Shown: positions 8,370-16,836 of the stretch, piece by piece
Layout of the letters: each line of letters begins with the position of its first letter
How positions within the stretch are numbered: the stretch's first letter is position 1
Source of the DNA: Methanocella_A sp963769045
GTDB taxonomy: Archaea > Halobacteriota > Methanocellia > Methanocellales > Methanocellaceae
Length of the DNA stretch: 64,000 nucleotides
Assembly (NCBI GenBank): GCA_963769045.1
Contig: CAVYKK010000019.1
Span: 62,001 to 126,000, forward strand
Direction of reading: 5' to 3'
Program-made: the position numbers and the translations under genes
Notes under the pieces: generated by a model
What the model saw: the letters and a program-made list of their open reading frames with translations, nothing else
What the model was told of the DNA's origin: nothing
The model's database searches: none

Positions 8370-8840
8370 ATGGATGGCTGGATAGGCATACTAATGCTGG
8401 TAATCGGAGGCGCATTACTGGTCGCTGAGGCGTTCGTTCCCGGTTTTTTCATCATCGTGCCGGGGACCATACTGGTCCTGTTAGGCCTCATCGCGCTGGT
8501 AGCCCCGGATTTGCTGACGTCATGGTGGGGAATCCCGATTTTCATAGCCATCACGGTAGTCGTGAGCTACGGGACCATTGTGTTCTACAAGAGGCTGGCG
8601 CCAGGCCATAAGCCGCTATCAACCAGCATGGACACCCTCGTGGGCATGACCGGCGAGGTAGTAAAGGAAGTGGAGCCCGACAATATCAGCGGAAAGGTCA
8701 AGCTGGGCGAGCAGATATGGAGTGCCCGGTCCAGTGGCAAGATACCTGTCGGCGAGAAGATCATCGTCACAAAATCGCAGGGCGTCCACGTTTTCGTGTG
8801 TAAATACAATGACAGGGAGGCAGATGAATGCAGAATTTAG
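8370..8840 (+). CDS. NfeD-like membrane protein
   Basis: About 156 residues: two or three N-terminal transmembrane helices (residues 3-70, with a conserved-type GGALLVAEAFVPGFF turn) followed by a small C-terminal OB-fold (TLVGMTGEVVKEVEPDNISG to the end). This is the short NfeD/NfeD1b layout, without the serine protease domain. NfeD proteins are partners of stomatins, and the stomatin gene follows with a 13-base overlap. The ORF is open from a TTG at 8361, but ATG 8370 gives a standard N-terminus. Confidence 0.85.
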   Translation: MDGWIGILMLVIGGALLVAEAFVPGFFIIVPGTILVLLGLIALVAPDLLTSWWGIPIFIAITVVVSYGTIVFYKRLAPGHKPLSTSMDTLVGMTGEVVKEVEPDNISGKVKLGEQIWSARSSGKIPVGEKIIVTKSQGVHVFVCKYNDREADECRI

Positions 8841-9973
8841 GTGTATCGGGTGCTGAAGGGACGCTGGTGTGTCTCGGCATCATCGTAGTCGCCGCAGTCA
8901 TATTCATACTAATATCAGGCGTCAGGATCATTCAGCCCTGGCAGCAGGGCCTGCAGATCAGGCTCGGCCAGTACAGGGGCAGGCTCGACCCCGGCTTCAA
9001 CTGGGTCATACCCCTGATCACCAACGTGATCAAGATGGACCTGCGTACGCAGGTGCTGGAAATCCCCAAGCAGGAAGTCATCACCAAGGACAACTCGCCG
9101 ACCAACGTGGATGCGGTCATTTACATCAAGGTCATCGACCCGGAGAAATCGTACTTCGAGGTCACCAACTACCACCTCGCGACGGTGGCGCTGGCGCAGA
9201 CCACGCTCAGGAGCGTCATCGGCGACATGGAGCTGGATGAGATCCTCTACAACCGGGACCTGATCAACAACCGGCTCCGGGACATCCTGGACAAGGCTAC
9301 CGACGCATGGGGCGTCAAGGTGGAAGCCGTGGAGATCAGGGAAGTCGACCCGGTCGGGCCGGTCAAGGCGGCCATGGAAGAGCAGACGTCCGCCGAAAGG
9401 CGCCGGCGTGCCGCCATCCTGCTCGCGGACGGTAACAAGCGCTCCGCCATCCTCGAAGCCGAGGGCGCCAAGCAGTCGGCCATCCTGAAGGCCGAAGGCA
9501 GCAGGCAGTCCAAGATCCTGGAGGCCGAGGGTACCAGGGTATCGCGCATCCTGGAGATGCAGGGCCAGGCACAGTCGCTCAGGCTGCTGTCGCTGGGTGC
9601 CGCACCCCTGGACAAGAAAGCCATCACGGTGCTGTCGCTGGATACGCTGTCCAAGATGGCCAACGGGCAGGCGACCAAGATCATCTTCCCGTTCGAGATC
9701 TCCAAGCTCATCGAGCAGTCGGCCAAGTATCTCGGCGCCGCGGAAGAGAACGTAGCCGAGGTCGGCAAAGCCACTGACATCGAGGGCATGGTCGGCAGGC
9801 CGGAAGACGTGCTGGGCAAGATCCCGAACCCGGACGAGCTCAAGGCCGAAGTGATGAACATCGAGTCCCAGCTGAAGAAGGACCTGGAAGACACGACCGT
9901 CACGACCAAGGATCTCAAGAAGACCAAGATCGATAAAGTGGATACGTCGCCAGGCGATCGGAGTATGAAGTGA
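8828..9973 (+). CDS. Stomatin/SPFH-domain (band 7) protein
   Basis: 381 residues. An N-terminal membrane helix (about 11-31) leads to an SPFH domain (VRIIQPWQQGLQIRLGQYRG through EAVEIREVDPVGPV). Then comes an alanine/glutamate-rich coiled coil with five-fold repeats of the type ILEAEGxxxSA (about residues 195-250), where stomatins oligomerise, and a charged C-terminal tail. SPFH proteins assemble membrane microdomains and control membrane proteases or channels. The overlap with the NfeD-like gene confirms the classic NfeD-stomatin operon; the target of the pair here is unknown. Confidence 0.93.
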   Translation: MQNLGVSGAEGTLVCLGIIVVAAVIFILISGVRIIQPWQQGLQIRLGQYRGRLDPGFNWVIPLITNVIKMDLRTQVLEIPKQEVITKDNSPTNVDAVIYIKVIDPEKSYFEVTNYHLATVALAQTTLRSVIGDMELDEILYNRDLINNRLRDILDKATDAWGVKVEAVEIREVDPVGPVKAAMEEQTSAERRRRAAILLADGNKRSAILEAEGAKQSAILKAEGSRQSKILEAEGTRVSRILEMQGQAQSLRLLSLGAAPLDKKAITVLSLDTLSKMANGQATKIIFPFEISKLIEQSAKYLGAAEENVAEVGKATDIEGMVGRPEDVLGKIPNPDELKAEVMNIESQLKKDLEDTTVTTKDLKKTKIDKVDTSPGDRSMK

Positions 9974-10044
9974 GGGGACATACCCCTCCTTTTTCCTTTT
10001 TTCCGCGGATTACCGTTTTTTAGTCCCGGCTGCTATTCTTTAAT

Positions 10045-10518
10045 ATGTATCAGATAGAGGAGGGCATCAACGTCGGTGACCTTGCGCCGGAATTTTCAAT
10101 GGCGGACACCGGTGGCAAAACGGTGACACTGGCTGACTTCAGAGGAAAGAAAAACGTGTTGCTCGCCTTCTACAGGGGTGAGTCTGACCTTTATAGCATC
10201 AACTGGCTCAATGCGCTCAAGAACGATTACCTTGAGATCAGGGGGCTGGACACGGATGTAATTGCGATCAGCGCGGACAGGGCCAACAAAGAAATTTTCA
10301 TGAAGGAGAAGTATGACATTCCGTTCCCGTTGATTCCAGACCCGGGATGTAAAGTGATCAATGCGTACAAAGTATACGACGATTTTACGCGCACCGCCAC
10401 GTGTGCCGCGTTCATCATCGATCGCGACGGCAAGATTTACCATAAGTACGTAAGCCGTGCGCCGCCCGACCTGCCGGACGATACAGAACTCATCAGGATT
10501 ATCCGCAATCTGGAATGA
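10045..10518 (+). CDS. AhpC/TSA-fold peroxiredoxin-like protein lacking the peroxidatic Cys
   Basis: 157 residues with a recognisable AhpC/TSA thioredoxin fold: GDLAPEFSMADTGGKTVTLADFRG at the N-terminus, then VLLAFYRG, a VIAISAD strand and a FPLIPDPG loop. In active peroxiredoxins the AFYRG strand is followed by a T-x-x-C peroxidatic site; here that segment reads ESDLYSINWLN with no cysteine. Two cysteines occur later (DPGCK and TATCAAF), neither in a known resolving position. It may be a non-catalytic or differently catalysing member. A related gene lies 200 bases downstream. Confidence 0.75.
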   Translation: MYQIEEGINVGDLAPEFSMADTGGKTVTLADFRGKKNVLLAFYRGESDLYSINWLNALKNDYLEIRGLDTDVIAISADRANKEIFMKEKYDIPFPLIPDPGCKVINAYKVYDDFTRTATCAAFIIDRDGKIYHKYVSRAPPDLPDDTELIRIIRNLE

Positions 10519-10671
10519 GCATTGGACACAAAGGGCACGAAGGGCACGAAGGAGCATTGGACACGGAGGGCACTAAGGCCACAAAGGCCACAAAGGGCAC
10601 ATGACGTTTTGCTACCGGCTTGCATCCTTCGTGCCCTTTGTGGCCTTAGTGCCCTTTGTGTCCAATGCTCC
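10518..10671. repeat. Long imperfect palindrome, copy 2 (CACAAAGGGCACGAAGGG arms)
   Basis: It begins at the stop codon of the preceding gene. The left arm around 10551-10599 and right arm 10621-10671 pair over about 45 bases: ggagcattggacac opens the left arm and gtgtccaatgctcc closes the right. A second half-copy of the left arm precedes it at 10518-10550. The loop is about 20 bases. Its position between two paralogous genes suggests a transcription boundary or an insertion. Confidence 0.8.
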
Positions 10672-10725
10672 GCGTCCGCCGTGGATTACTGTTTTTAGCC
10701 TGCGGGCCGAATCAACATTGATAAA

Positions 10726-11229
10726 ATGTACTACCGGGCATATGTTTCAGTCGACTCTATCATGCCGGACTTCACCCTGAAGGACGAGTTCGGCAAAGAC
10801 CTCTCTTTAAAGGATTTCAAGAATGGCAAAAAGTACGTAGTACTTGCCTTCATCCGCGGCGTGGACGACCGGCATACCCGGGAACAGCTTGACTACCTGA
10901 AGAACGACTACGAGCGGTTCCGCCACTTCGGGGCCGACGTGCTCGCCGTCTCATACGGCAGTGTCGACTTCAACAACGGCCTGATCAGCAGACTAAGCCT
11001 GCCATTCCACATCTTAAGCGACGAGGACGGCAGGGTCATGAAGATGTTCAACATCTACAACCAGTACGATAAGCTGCTGGGCCCCACCATTTATGTAATC
11101 AACGTGGCGGGCACGGTGTTGTTCCTCTACGAAGGAAAGGAGCCTGCCGACATTACCTCGGACGAGGAGATAATAATGGTCCTGCAGGGCGATACCCAGA
11201 GCGGACCCGACTGGCCAGAACACTGGTAA
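10726..11229 (+). CDS. AhpC/TSA-fold peroxiredoxin-like protein without any cysteine
   Basis: 167 residues, a diverged paralogue of the gene at 10045. It has the same start (MPDFTLKDEFGKDLSLKDF), core strand (VVLAFIRG), and a conserved-type LDYLKNDYERFRHFGADVLAVSYG helix-strand. The whole protein contains no cysteine, so thiol peroxidase chemistry is impossible. The C-terminus GPDWPEHW is acidic and aromatic. Function is unknown; binding or chaperone roles are conceivable. The two paralogues share orientation but are separated by a palindromic element, so co-transcription is uncertain. Confidence 0.75.
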   Translation: MYYRAYVSVDSIMPDFTLKDEFGKDLSLKDFKNGKKYVVLAFIRGVDDRHTREQLDYLKNDYERFRHFGADVLAVSYGSVDFNNGLISRLSLPFHILSDEDGRVMKMFNIYNQYDKLLGPTIYVINVAGTVLFLYEGKEPADITSDEEIIMVLQGDTQSGPDWPEHW

Positions 11230-11348
11230 GCCTTAAGGCGCCAAGGATCCAAGAGAAGGCGCTAAGGCGCCACTTTCAGCACCTTCGCGACTTTATTCAA
11301 TATACAAAACTTTTTATTGGTGTCGCTCCCTATGACTGCCTGACTGAC

Positions 11349-11900
11349 ATGCTGACGCTGGGCTTATACAACACATACGACCGCATCAAGGTGGTCGAAG
11401 CGCATTACCGGGGCATAGCAAGGGCGGCGCCGGTTGCATACGCCTATGGCTATAACCTGGCGCTGGTCGGCTTTCCCTACGAGTTCACGCAGGACGAGCT
11501 GGTCGCGTTCGTGAAGGACAACACGACCATCGGCAGCTCCGGCGCTTACCTGCAGAAGCTGCACGACGAGCGCAGGCTCTTCGTGATGGACGTACCGGAG
11601 AAAGGCTTCCCGGCGCAATTCGGCTCGCTGGTGGTCACCACGAGCAGGCCGGAGAAGAAGAAGGCGATCTCGTCACAGGAAGTGGCCGCCATGATGGCCC
11701 GGAAGAAACCGCTGTTCATTCTCATCGGGCTGGGGAGGAAAGGCCTGCCGAAGGAATATTTCGAGATGGCGCCACATCAGCTTGACATCACGGACGGCAA
11801 AGGTATCTCCTTCGAGACCTGTACGGCCATCGGGGCCATTGCCGCACGTCTTGCGACCATAGCCGAGATGCAGCAAACGCGTAAGCCAAACAATCCTTAA
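11349..11900 (+). CDS. DUF531 family protein of methanogens
   Basis: 183 residues beginning MLTLGLYNTYDRIKVVEAHY. I recognise this as the methanogen-conserved DUF531 type: an alpha/beta protein with a GSSGAYLQKLHDERR segment and a C-terminal GISFETCTAIGAIAARL. No catalytic role is established. The RPEKKK stretch resembles the tight loop of SPOUT-like RNA methyltransferases, but that is weak. It is a monocistronic gene; the 120 bases before it contain a short ggcgc/aaggcgcc inverted repeat. Confidence 0.7.
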   Translation: MLTLGLYNTYDRIKVVEAHYRGIARAAPVAYAYGYNLALVGFPYEFTQDELVAFVKDNTTIGSSGAYLQKLHDERRLFVMDVPEKGFPAQFGSLVVTTSRPEKKKAISSQEVAAMMARKKPLFILIGLGRKGLPKEYFEMAPHQLDITDGKGISFETCTAIGAIAARLATIAEMQQTRKPNNP

Positions 11901-12060
11901 TAAACAATTATATGGTTAATTCTATTATTAAAAACAATAATTTGTTTTGGTTTAATTGGGCATATCAATTCAAAACAATTCTAAAGCCATCTTTGTTTTA
12001 TTTTAATTAGATATTTGTAACAAAACAAATATATTCTACAGTCCCTTACTCACTAACTGT
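11901..12060. other. AT-rich intergenic stretch with AAAACAA/TTGTTTT repeats
   Basis: The motif aaaacaa or its complement occurs about six times in 150 bases, partly as inverted pairs (aaaacaataatttgtttt; ttgtaacaaaacaaa). It lies upstream of the metalloprotease-like gene and could hold promoter or operator sites. No gene is visible. Confidence 0.4.
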
Positions 12061-12630
12061 GTGGGGGGTATTCACGGTGATACCTTGGAGTACCCCTTGG
12101 GAAGTAGTTACGGGTTAGATAAGAGGACGTCGGCGGCGCTAAAGCTGTTCGCGGTACTGGCAGCCATCTGGCTGCTGAACGTGGGCTTCGTCGCCATACA
12201 CGAGGGTGGACACAGTGCCCTCGCCGCGGCCTTCGGTGCAAAGATCTATAATGTCTACGTAAGCATGACAGGGCTGGAAGGCGCGACGACGCACGATGTG
12301 CTCGCGGTGCAGTCGCAGGCTGACCTCGTCGTGGCCGCAGGCATGATCGCTACGATAGCGGCTTTAGCCATCGCGTGCCTGGCAAAGTTCGAGCTGGCCG
12401 TGTATGTGCTCGGGCTGCGCACAGTCGAAAGCCTGTTGAACTATTCGACGGGGTCCGACATGATGCTCCTGATGAGGAATATCGGCACTGACGCATACCT
12501 GTTCTCGGCGGTACTGATCGGCATAGCCGCAATCTGCGTCGGGCTCACCATCCGCAGGCGCATTGGTATCATGCGCACCAACGAAATGGCCCGGCAGACG
12601 GCAAACGCCAGACCTGCCCCGGCAGCATAA
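12061..12630 (+). CDS. Small membrane protein with HExxH motif (M50-like)
   Basis: 189 residues, four or five hydrophobic segments. FVAIHEGGHSALAAAFGAK inside the first membrane region (about residues 45-62) is the HEGGH form of the HExxH zinc site and the surrounding sequence resembles site-2 proteases (M50). The second conserved element of M50 enzymes (N-x2-P-D/G) is not evident, so activity is uncertain. The GTG at 12061 is the first start, but the leading 30 residues look weak and a later start is possible. Confidence 0.55.
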   Translation: MGGIHGDTLEYPLGSSYGLDKRTSAALKLFAVLAAIWLLNVGFVAIHEGGHSALAAAFGAKIYNVYVSMTGLEGATTHDVLAVQSQADLVVAAGMIATIAALAIACLAKFELAVYVLGLRTVESLLNYSTGSDMMLLMRNIGTDAYLFSAVLIGIAAICVGLTIRRRIGIMRTNEMARQTANARPAPAA

Positions 12631-12640
12631 TCCCTTTTTT

Positions 12641-12836
12641 AAGGTCACGGAGGTTTGCGAGAGGTCGCAGAGCTCAGCACAGAGGTCACAGAGGCCACAG
12701 AGGTATTCATAGAGGTTTGTTTTAATAAGAGGGCTCGAGTAGCCTTTTTCTTTAAAATACCTCTGTGTCGCCCTCTGTGACCTCTGTGACCTCTGTGGTG
12801 AAACTCTGTGACCTCTCGCAAACCTCTGCGACCTCA
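12641..12836. repeat. Long imperfect palindrome, copy 3 (CACAGAGG-type arms)
   Basis: Closely related to the copy at 1032-1224. It has the same left arm (gaggtttgcgagaggtc, cagagctcagcacagagg), the same loop (gtttgttttaataagagggctcg) and a right arm ending in ctcgcaaacctctg. The match across the loop shows common descent. Confidence 0.85.
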
Positions 12837-12913
12837 CATAAGTACCGGGCAACAGCGGTAAGTTTATGAAAGCCAGCGTATTATACCGTAGTATATCTCA
12901 GGTGGATGGTAGG

Positions 12914-13390
12914 ATGGCGGCATTCGGCGCAGCGAAAGGTGCAGGGATGGCGGTGGCGAGGGCCTTCGCGGTGACAGTCACGATGACGGTCCTGATGATG
13001 CTGATCGCGTTAGGCTTCATGTATATTATGCCCCATATTACAGGGCAGGAAGATATTGGCGGCTGGCTGCCGGTATCGATCGCTGTGACTCTGGTGATTT
13101 TTGCCGTCTCATTTGTCGCGTCAGCCGTCCTGATGGACCGTGCGGGGACCGGGCAGGTCCAGTCGCTCATCGCAGGCGCTGTCGTGGCATTGAGCGTCAC
13201 GGTCTTAATCCTGACAATATATAGCGGCATCAAGTTCATCCAGGAGGGCATGCTCGTAGACATGGACCTGGAGACGCTGCTTTTAGGGTTTGCCATATCG
13301 CTTATCGCCAGCGTGATCATCGACCGGCTCGTGCTGAAAATCTATAAAAAGGATTACGGCGGGCGGCCGCTCGCGCGCGTTCACCAATGA
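12914..13390 (+). CDS. Hypothetical four-helix membrane protein
   Basis: About 158 residues with four predicted membrane helices (VTMTVLMMLIALGFMYIM; VSIAVTLVIFAVSFVASAVL; a QSLIAGAVVALSVTVLILTI helix; LLLGFAISLIASVIIDRLVL) and a short basic cytoplasmic tail. No family is recognised. The frame is open from ATG 12866, but ATG 12914 has an aggtgg ribosome binding site nine bases ahead and starts just before the first helix. The 3' end carries a CG-rich motif shared with intergenic repeats, so the last few residues (GGRPLARVHQ) derive from a repeat. Confidence 0.6.
   Translation: MAAFGAAKGAGMAVARAFAVTVTMTVLMMLIALGFMYIMPHITGQEDIGGWLPVSIAVTLVIFAVSFVASAVLMDRAGTGQVQSLIAGAVVALSVTVLILTIYSGIKFIQEGMLVDMDLETLLLGFAISLIASVIIDRLVLKIYKKDYGGRPLARVHQ
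13362..13380 (-). repeat. CG-rich dispersed motif (copy c)
   Basis: On the minus strand this reads acgcgcgcgagcggccgcc. It lies within the last codons of the membrane-protein gene, just before its stop. Confidence 0.6.
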
Positions 13391-13406
13391 CAGGGTTGAT
13401 ACCTGC

Positions 13407-13812
13407 TCATTTCTTTACTATTGTTATCATCGCGGTCCCCAGCACGGCAAGCACTACGGCGATGGCGGCTACGATCAAATCGCCGCCGATGGGAAGCGAA
13501 TACCCGCTGATATAACTGTTGATGCTGCCTGCGACGTCCATTACCGTAGACTGTGCCGATCAGGTACCCTGCGATCAGGAGCATCAGCGCGGCGAAGGCG
13601 AGGTTCGGCAGCGAGAGGGCCGTCGGGGCCGGCACCTGTACGTAGACGGGCTTCTGCGGCACAGCGCGCTCCTTTTTCAACTCGTCGAGCTCTTTGCGCA
13701 TACGTTCTTTCTTAATGTCTTCCAGTTCCTTGCGCATCATGTCCGCCTTAACCTCGGCCAGCTCTTTCTTGAAAGCGTCGATCTCCTCTTTGTTAAGCTC
13801 TTTGTCCGCCAC
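13407..13812 (-). CDS. Coiled-coil membrane protein, frameshifted
   Basis: The N-terminal 60 residues are a charged coiled coil (KEEIDAFKKELAEVKADMMR), followed by a membrane helix (FAALMLLIAGYLIGTVYG). The frame then goes to an arginine-rich nonsense tail. Skipping one base near 13541 restores a clean continuation (MDVAGSINSYISGYSLPIGG, then a strong helix DLIVAAIAVVLAVLGTAMIT) ending at 13407. The true product is thus probably about 134 residues with two membrane helices. It starts 2 bases after the DUF371 stop, so it is in the same operon. Function unknown. Confidence 0.6.
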
Positions 13813-13814
13813 GG

Positions 13815-14276
13815 CTATCCCTCGAATATCACGTCGAACGACGGCTCGGGCATCGGGGCATGCTCGGCCCGAAGCTCGATTTCCGCCTCTTTTCCCGATG
13901 CCAGCGCGGCGATCAGGCCCCTGTCCAGGTTTCTCGCCGCCTTATCGGCATAGATCATTACCGTCCGGCCGCAGATATAATTGCTTACCCGGAACACCAT
14001 GCTGTGCACGTCGGTGAAGGTCATCTGCGACGAGCCCCGGCCGGTCACGGTGTCGCTGTGCCCGTCGCACCGGATGATCGCTGTGATCTGTGCGTCATCG
14101 CTGGCGACCGCCTTCCTGAAGCTGTCGCTCAACATAGCGGCCGATTTATCCGCACCGACGGCGATGATACAGTCGGCTGCCAGCCCGATTTCCGCGTCCC
14201 GGGTCACCTCGAAGGTCGAGCGATGAGTCGATGTGACATTCCGGTGCCCGTATGCGCGTATGGCCTCGCAGATCAT
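13815..14276 (-). CDS. DUF371 family archaeal protein
   Basis: About 153 residues with the recognisable DUF371 opening AIRAYGHRNVTSTHRSTFEV followed by LAADCIIAVGADKSA and a GRGSSQMTFTDVHSMVFRVS core. The family is conserved in archaea, function unknown. I chose ATG 14276, close to the conserved YGH block and near the start expected from a TATA-like tataagc element in the 50-base divergent promoter. ATG 14294 is the longer alternative. Confidence 0.75.
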   Translation of the reverse strand: MICEAIRAYGHRNVTSTHRSTFEVTRDAEIGLAADCIIAVGADKSAAMLSDSFRKAVASDDAQITAIIRCDGHSDTVTGRGSSQMTFTDVHSMVFRVSNYICGRTVMIYADKAARNLDRGLIAALASGKEAEIELRAEHAPMPEPSFDVIFEG

Positions 14277-14347
14277 TGTGTCTACCTTTAACATACGCAG
14301 GCTATAAGTATTCCGTTTGCAGATAGATGAGCGGAGAAGAAAATATC

Positions 14348-15134
14348 ATGAGCAAAGTAGAGATCGCGGAGGCAGAGTGTCCTTCGTGCAGCCCGGACGA
14401 GCCGACCACCCACGTCCTCCTGAAGGAAGGCGGGCTGGTCAAGTGTGAAGAGTGCGGTTTTGTGCACGCCGTCCCGGTCAAGAAAAAGAAGATTTTAAAA
14501 CTCAGGGTCATTGTGAGCCGCATGCAGGAGTCCTCGGTACAGGAGATCGAGCTGAGCGAGGACGACGTTGTCCACGTGGGCGATGAATATGTCGTCGAGC
14601 ATGGCGACGAAGTGAGCGGCGTCAAAATCCAGTCCATCGAGCTCAAGACGAAGGGCCGGCCCGAAGAGGCAATAGCAAGTGATATCGATGCGCTCTGGGC
14701 CCGGGCCATCGACGACGTGATCGTGAAGATCGCGGTGCAGAAGGGCGCCATCACCGAGTCGATCAATCACAAGGTCAGCGGTGATTATCGAGTTCACCGT
14801 AGGCAATAATATCAATTTGCCAGGCTACGAGGCGGTCATCACCAGCATCAAGGAGCGGGAAGGCAAGCACAACAAGCGGAAAGGCCAGGTCTCGAAAGCC
14901 AAGGACATCAAGAGGATATTCTCCAGATCGCTTACCACTGCGTTCAGGTTCGGCGGGCGCACCGGAGGGTTTAAAAAGTCCGTTCCGACAGAAAGGGCAG
15001 TGCGATTCAAAAAGTCCGCTCCGACAGAAAGATCGCCGGGATTCAAGAGGTCGGAGACGATGAAAAAAGCCGGGGGGTCAAGGCCACGGTCGACGGGGTC
15101 GGGGGTACGCCGGAAGTCCGGCGGCAGGCGCTGA
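14348..15134 (+). CDS. HVO_0476-type zinc finger protein, frameshifted
   Basis: The N-terminus has two cysteine pairs (CPSC and CEECG) of a zinc ribbon, then a domain with KLRVIVSRMQESSVQEIEL and a long acidic segment, as in archaeal HVO_0476 proteins. Frame 1 stops at 14809 after a poor tail. A second frame from about 14781 continues with EFTVGNNINLPGYEAVITSI and KAKDIKRIF, the expected family C-terminus, so a one-base slip near 14785 is likely. After that comes an unusual basic tail with three copies of an FKKSxPTER-like repeat. Start 14348 has a ggag site; 14327 is an alternative. Confidence 0.65.
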
Positions 15135-15745
15135 TCAGGCAGCTGCGTTACCAGGGAATCGGCGAACGGGTACTGGAGGCCATGCTCGAGGTGCCCAGGG
15201 AGATGTTCGTGCCGGAGCAGGTTCGGGACCTGGCCTACGAGGACACGCCACTGCACATCGGCCACGGGCAGACCATCTCGGCCCCGAGCATGGTCGGGGT
15301 CATGTGCGACATCCTGGACATCCGCGAAGAGAATAATGTCCTGGAGGTGGGCACGGGATGCGGGTATCATGCGGCAGTGATGTCGCGGCTCGCCGGCCGG
15401 GGCACGGTCTATACCGTCGAGCGGATACCGGAACTGGCCGATCGGGCGAAAGCCTTGCTCCGGGAGCTTGGTTATAACAACGTCATTGTGATCGTCGGGG
15501 ACGGCAGCGAGGGGTTGCCAGACTACGCGCCCTATGACCGGATCAGTGTGGCAGCCGCGGCGCCGAAAGTGCCGGAGCCTCTGGCGCAGGAGCTGGCCGA
15601 AGGCGGCCGTATGGTCGTACCAGTGGGTAAGTATATGCAGGAACTTATGCTGGTCGAAAAGAAAAACGGCAGGATAACGACCTACCCCCGTGGCGGAGTG
15701 GCCTTTGTGCCACTGATTGGCAAAGAAGGGTTTAAAGGCCTTTAA
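15060..15745 (+). CDS. pcm: Protein-L-isoaspartate O-methyltransferase
   Basis: A SAM-dependent enzyme that repairs isoaspartyl residues. The uninterrupted part (from 15182) has all core motifs: ETPLHIGHGQTIS-type loop (here EDTPLHIGHGQTISAPSM), VLEVGTGCGYHAAVMSRLAG, VYTVERIPELA, and GDGSEGLPDYAPYDRI. Upstream codons EVRRQALIRQLRYQGIGERV in the same frame are the usual N-terminus, yet this frame has no start codon. One more G in the G-run at 15072-15077 would join it to ATG 15060, which follows gaggtcggag. I read this as a homopolymer undercall. Confidence 0.88.
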
Positions 15746-15833
15746 CGGCCTGACGCAAGCCGTGAATGGCGCCACTAACCCGGATAATGGTTTTATCAGC
15801 GGCACACGTATCTCTCACCTGCAGGGAGCGTGG

Positions 15834-16331
15834 ATGGATATCGATCTTTTTTACACGGAAGGCGGCGCGTCTTTCAAGGATGCCGTGGCAGGAAAGCTGG
15901 AACGCACCTTCGGCCTCGAGGTGCGAGACGCAGGCAGGCTCCGGATTTTCGAGGACTCATGGAGCCGTAAACGTCGCCAGTACGACGCGTATACGCTGCT
16001 CGACCACCTGGTCAGGTGCATGAAATCAGACACAGCCCTCTGGGTGGTGGACGAGGACATCTTCTGCGAGAACGTGAACTTCGTCTTCGGGCTGGCCATG
16101 TATCACATTGCCGCGGTCGTCTCGACCTTCAGGCTGGATGCGCCCGGGATGGTAGTCAAGGAAGCCGCCCACGAGGTAGGTCATATCCTGGGCCTGCCGC
16201 ACTGCCGGAACCACTGTGTCATGCGGTTCTCCAACAGCTACGAGGACGCCCTGCGTAAGCCGGATATACCCTGCACTTCATGCAGGAGAAGGCTCGACCG
16301 TAAGCTAGTTGAGCCCGGAATGCGAATGTAG
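15834..16331 (+). CDS. amzA: Archaemetzincin
   Basis: About 165 residues. The zinc site HEVGHILGLPHC (H-E-x2-H-x2-G-x3-H-C) and the downstream pair CTSC near the C-terminus are the archaemetzincin signature. These are small zinc-dependent peptidases with a structural zinc bound by four cysteines. The ORF remains open to 15717, overlapping pcm, but the preferred start is ATG 15834 (MDIDLFYTEGG) with ggga before it, which gives the normal family length. It is followed at 6 bases by the DUF123 gene. Confidence 0.88.
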   Translation: MDIDLFYTEGGASFKDAVAGKLERTFGLEVRDAGRLRIFEDSWSRKRRQYDAYTLLDHLVRCMKSDTALWVVDEDIFCENVNFVFGLAMYHIAAVVSTFRLDAPGMVVKEAAHEVGHILGLPHCRNHCVMRFSNSYEDALRKPDIPCTSCRRRLDRKLVEPGMRM

Positions 16332-16336
16332 CCGGC

Positions 16337-16747
16337 GTGACCGTCATCGAAGGCAAAGGCACTTATACGCTGGTCATGCATCTCGGGGAAGGCCGAAAGC
16401 TGAAGATCGGCGCTCTCGGGGAGATCTACTTCGACGAAGGCTATTATGCTTATACCGGCTCGGCCCTGGGCGCCGGCGGCTTCTCGCGCATCTCCCGCCA
16501 TCGGGACGTGGCCGACGGGAAGAACCGCACGAAGCAGTGGCACATCGACTACCTGCTGCCGTATGTTGAAGTCGTGGAGGCCGTCACTTCCCATCGCCCG
16601 GAGTGCAGTGTGGCCGCCGGCATCGACCGGACGCTCTCCCGCGTCGCCGGTTTCGGCTGCAGCGACTGCAGCTGTCAGTCCCATCTCCATTATTCCCGTA
16701 ACTGCGAATCGATGCTTGAGGTCGTCAGGCATGCGCATCGGGTTTAA
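16337..16747 (+). CDS. DUF123 family protein (GIY-YIG-like)
   Basis: 136 residues starting at GTG 16337. It has the DUF123 layout: GTYTLVMHLGEGRKLKIG, FDEGYYAYTGSALGAGG (an YxG-type relative of the GIY-YIG core), RTKQWHIDYLL, and CS/CSDCSCQSHLHY near the C-terminus. DUF123 is found as single domain or fused to endonuclease III in archaea, and a nuclease role is suspected. The short gap after amzA suggests co-transcription. Confidence 0.82.
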   Translation: MTVIEGKGTYTLVMHLGEGRKLKIGALGEIYFDEGYYAYTGSALGAGGFSRISRHRDVADGKNRTKQWHIDYLLPYVEVVEAVTSHRPECSVAAGIDRTLSRVAGFGCSDCSCQSHLHYSRNCESMLEVVRHAHRV

Positions 16748-16836
16748 GCGTTTTATATATAGCCATTAATAACACGGTTTATATCGGCTGCATAAAATAT
16801 ATAAGGAATTAACTAGTTGTATGATCGGGGATTGGA

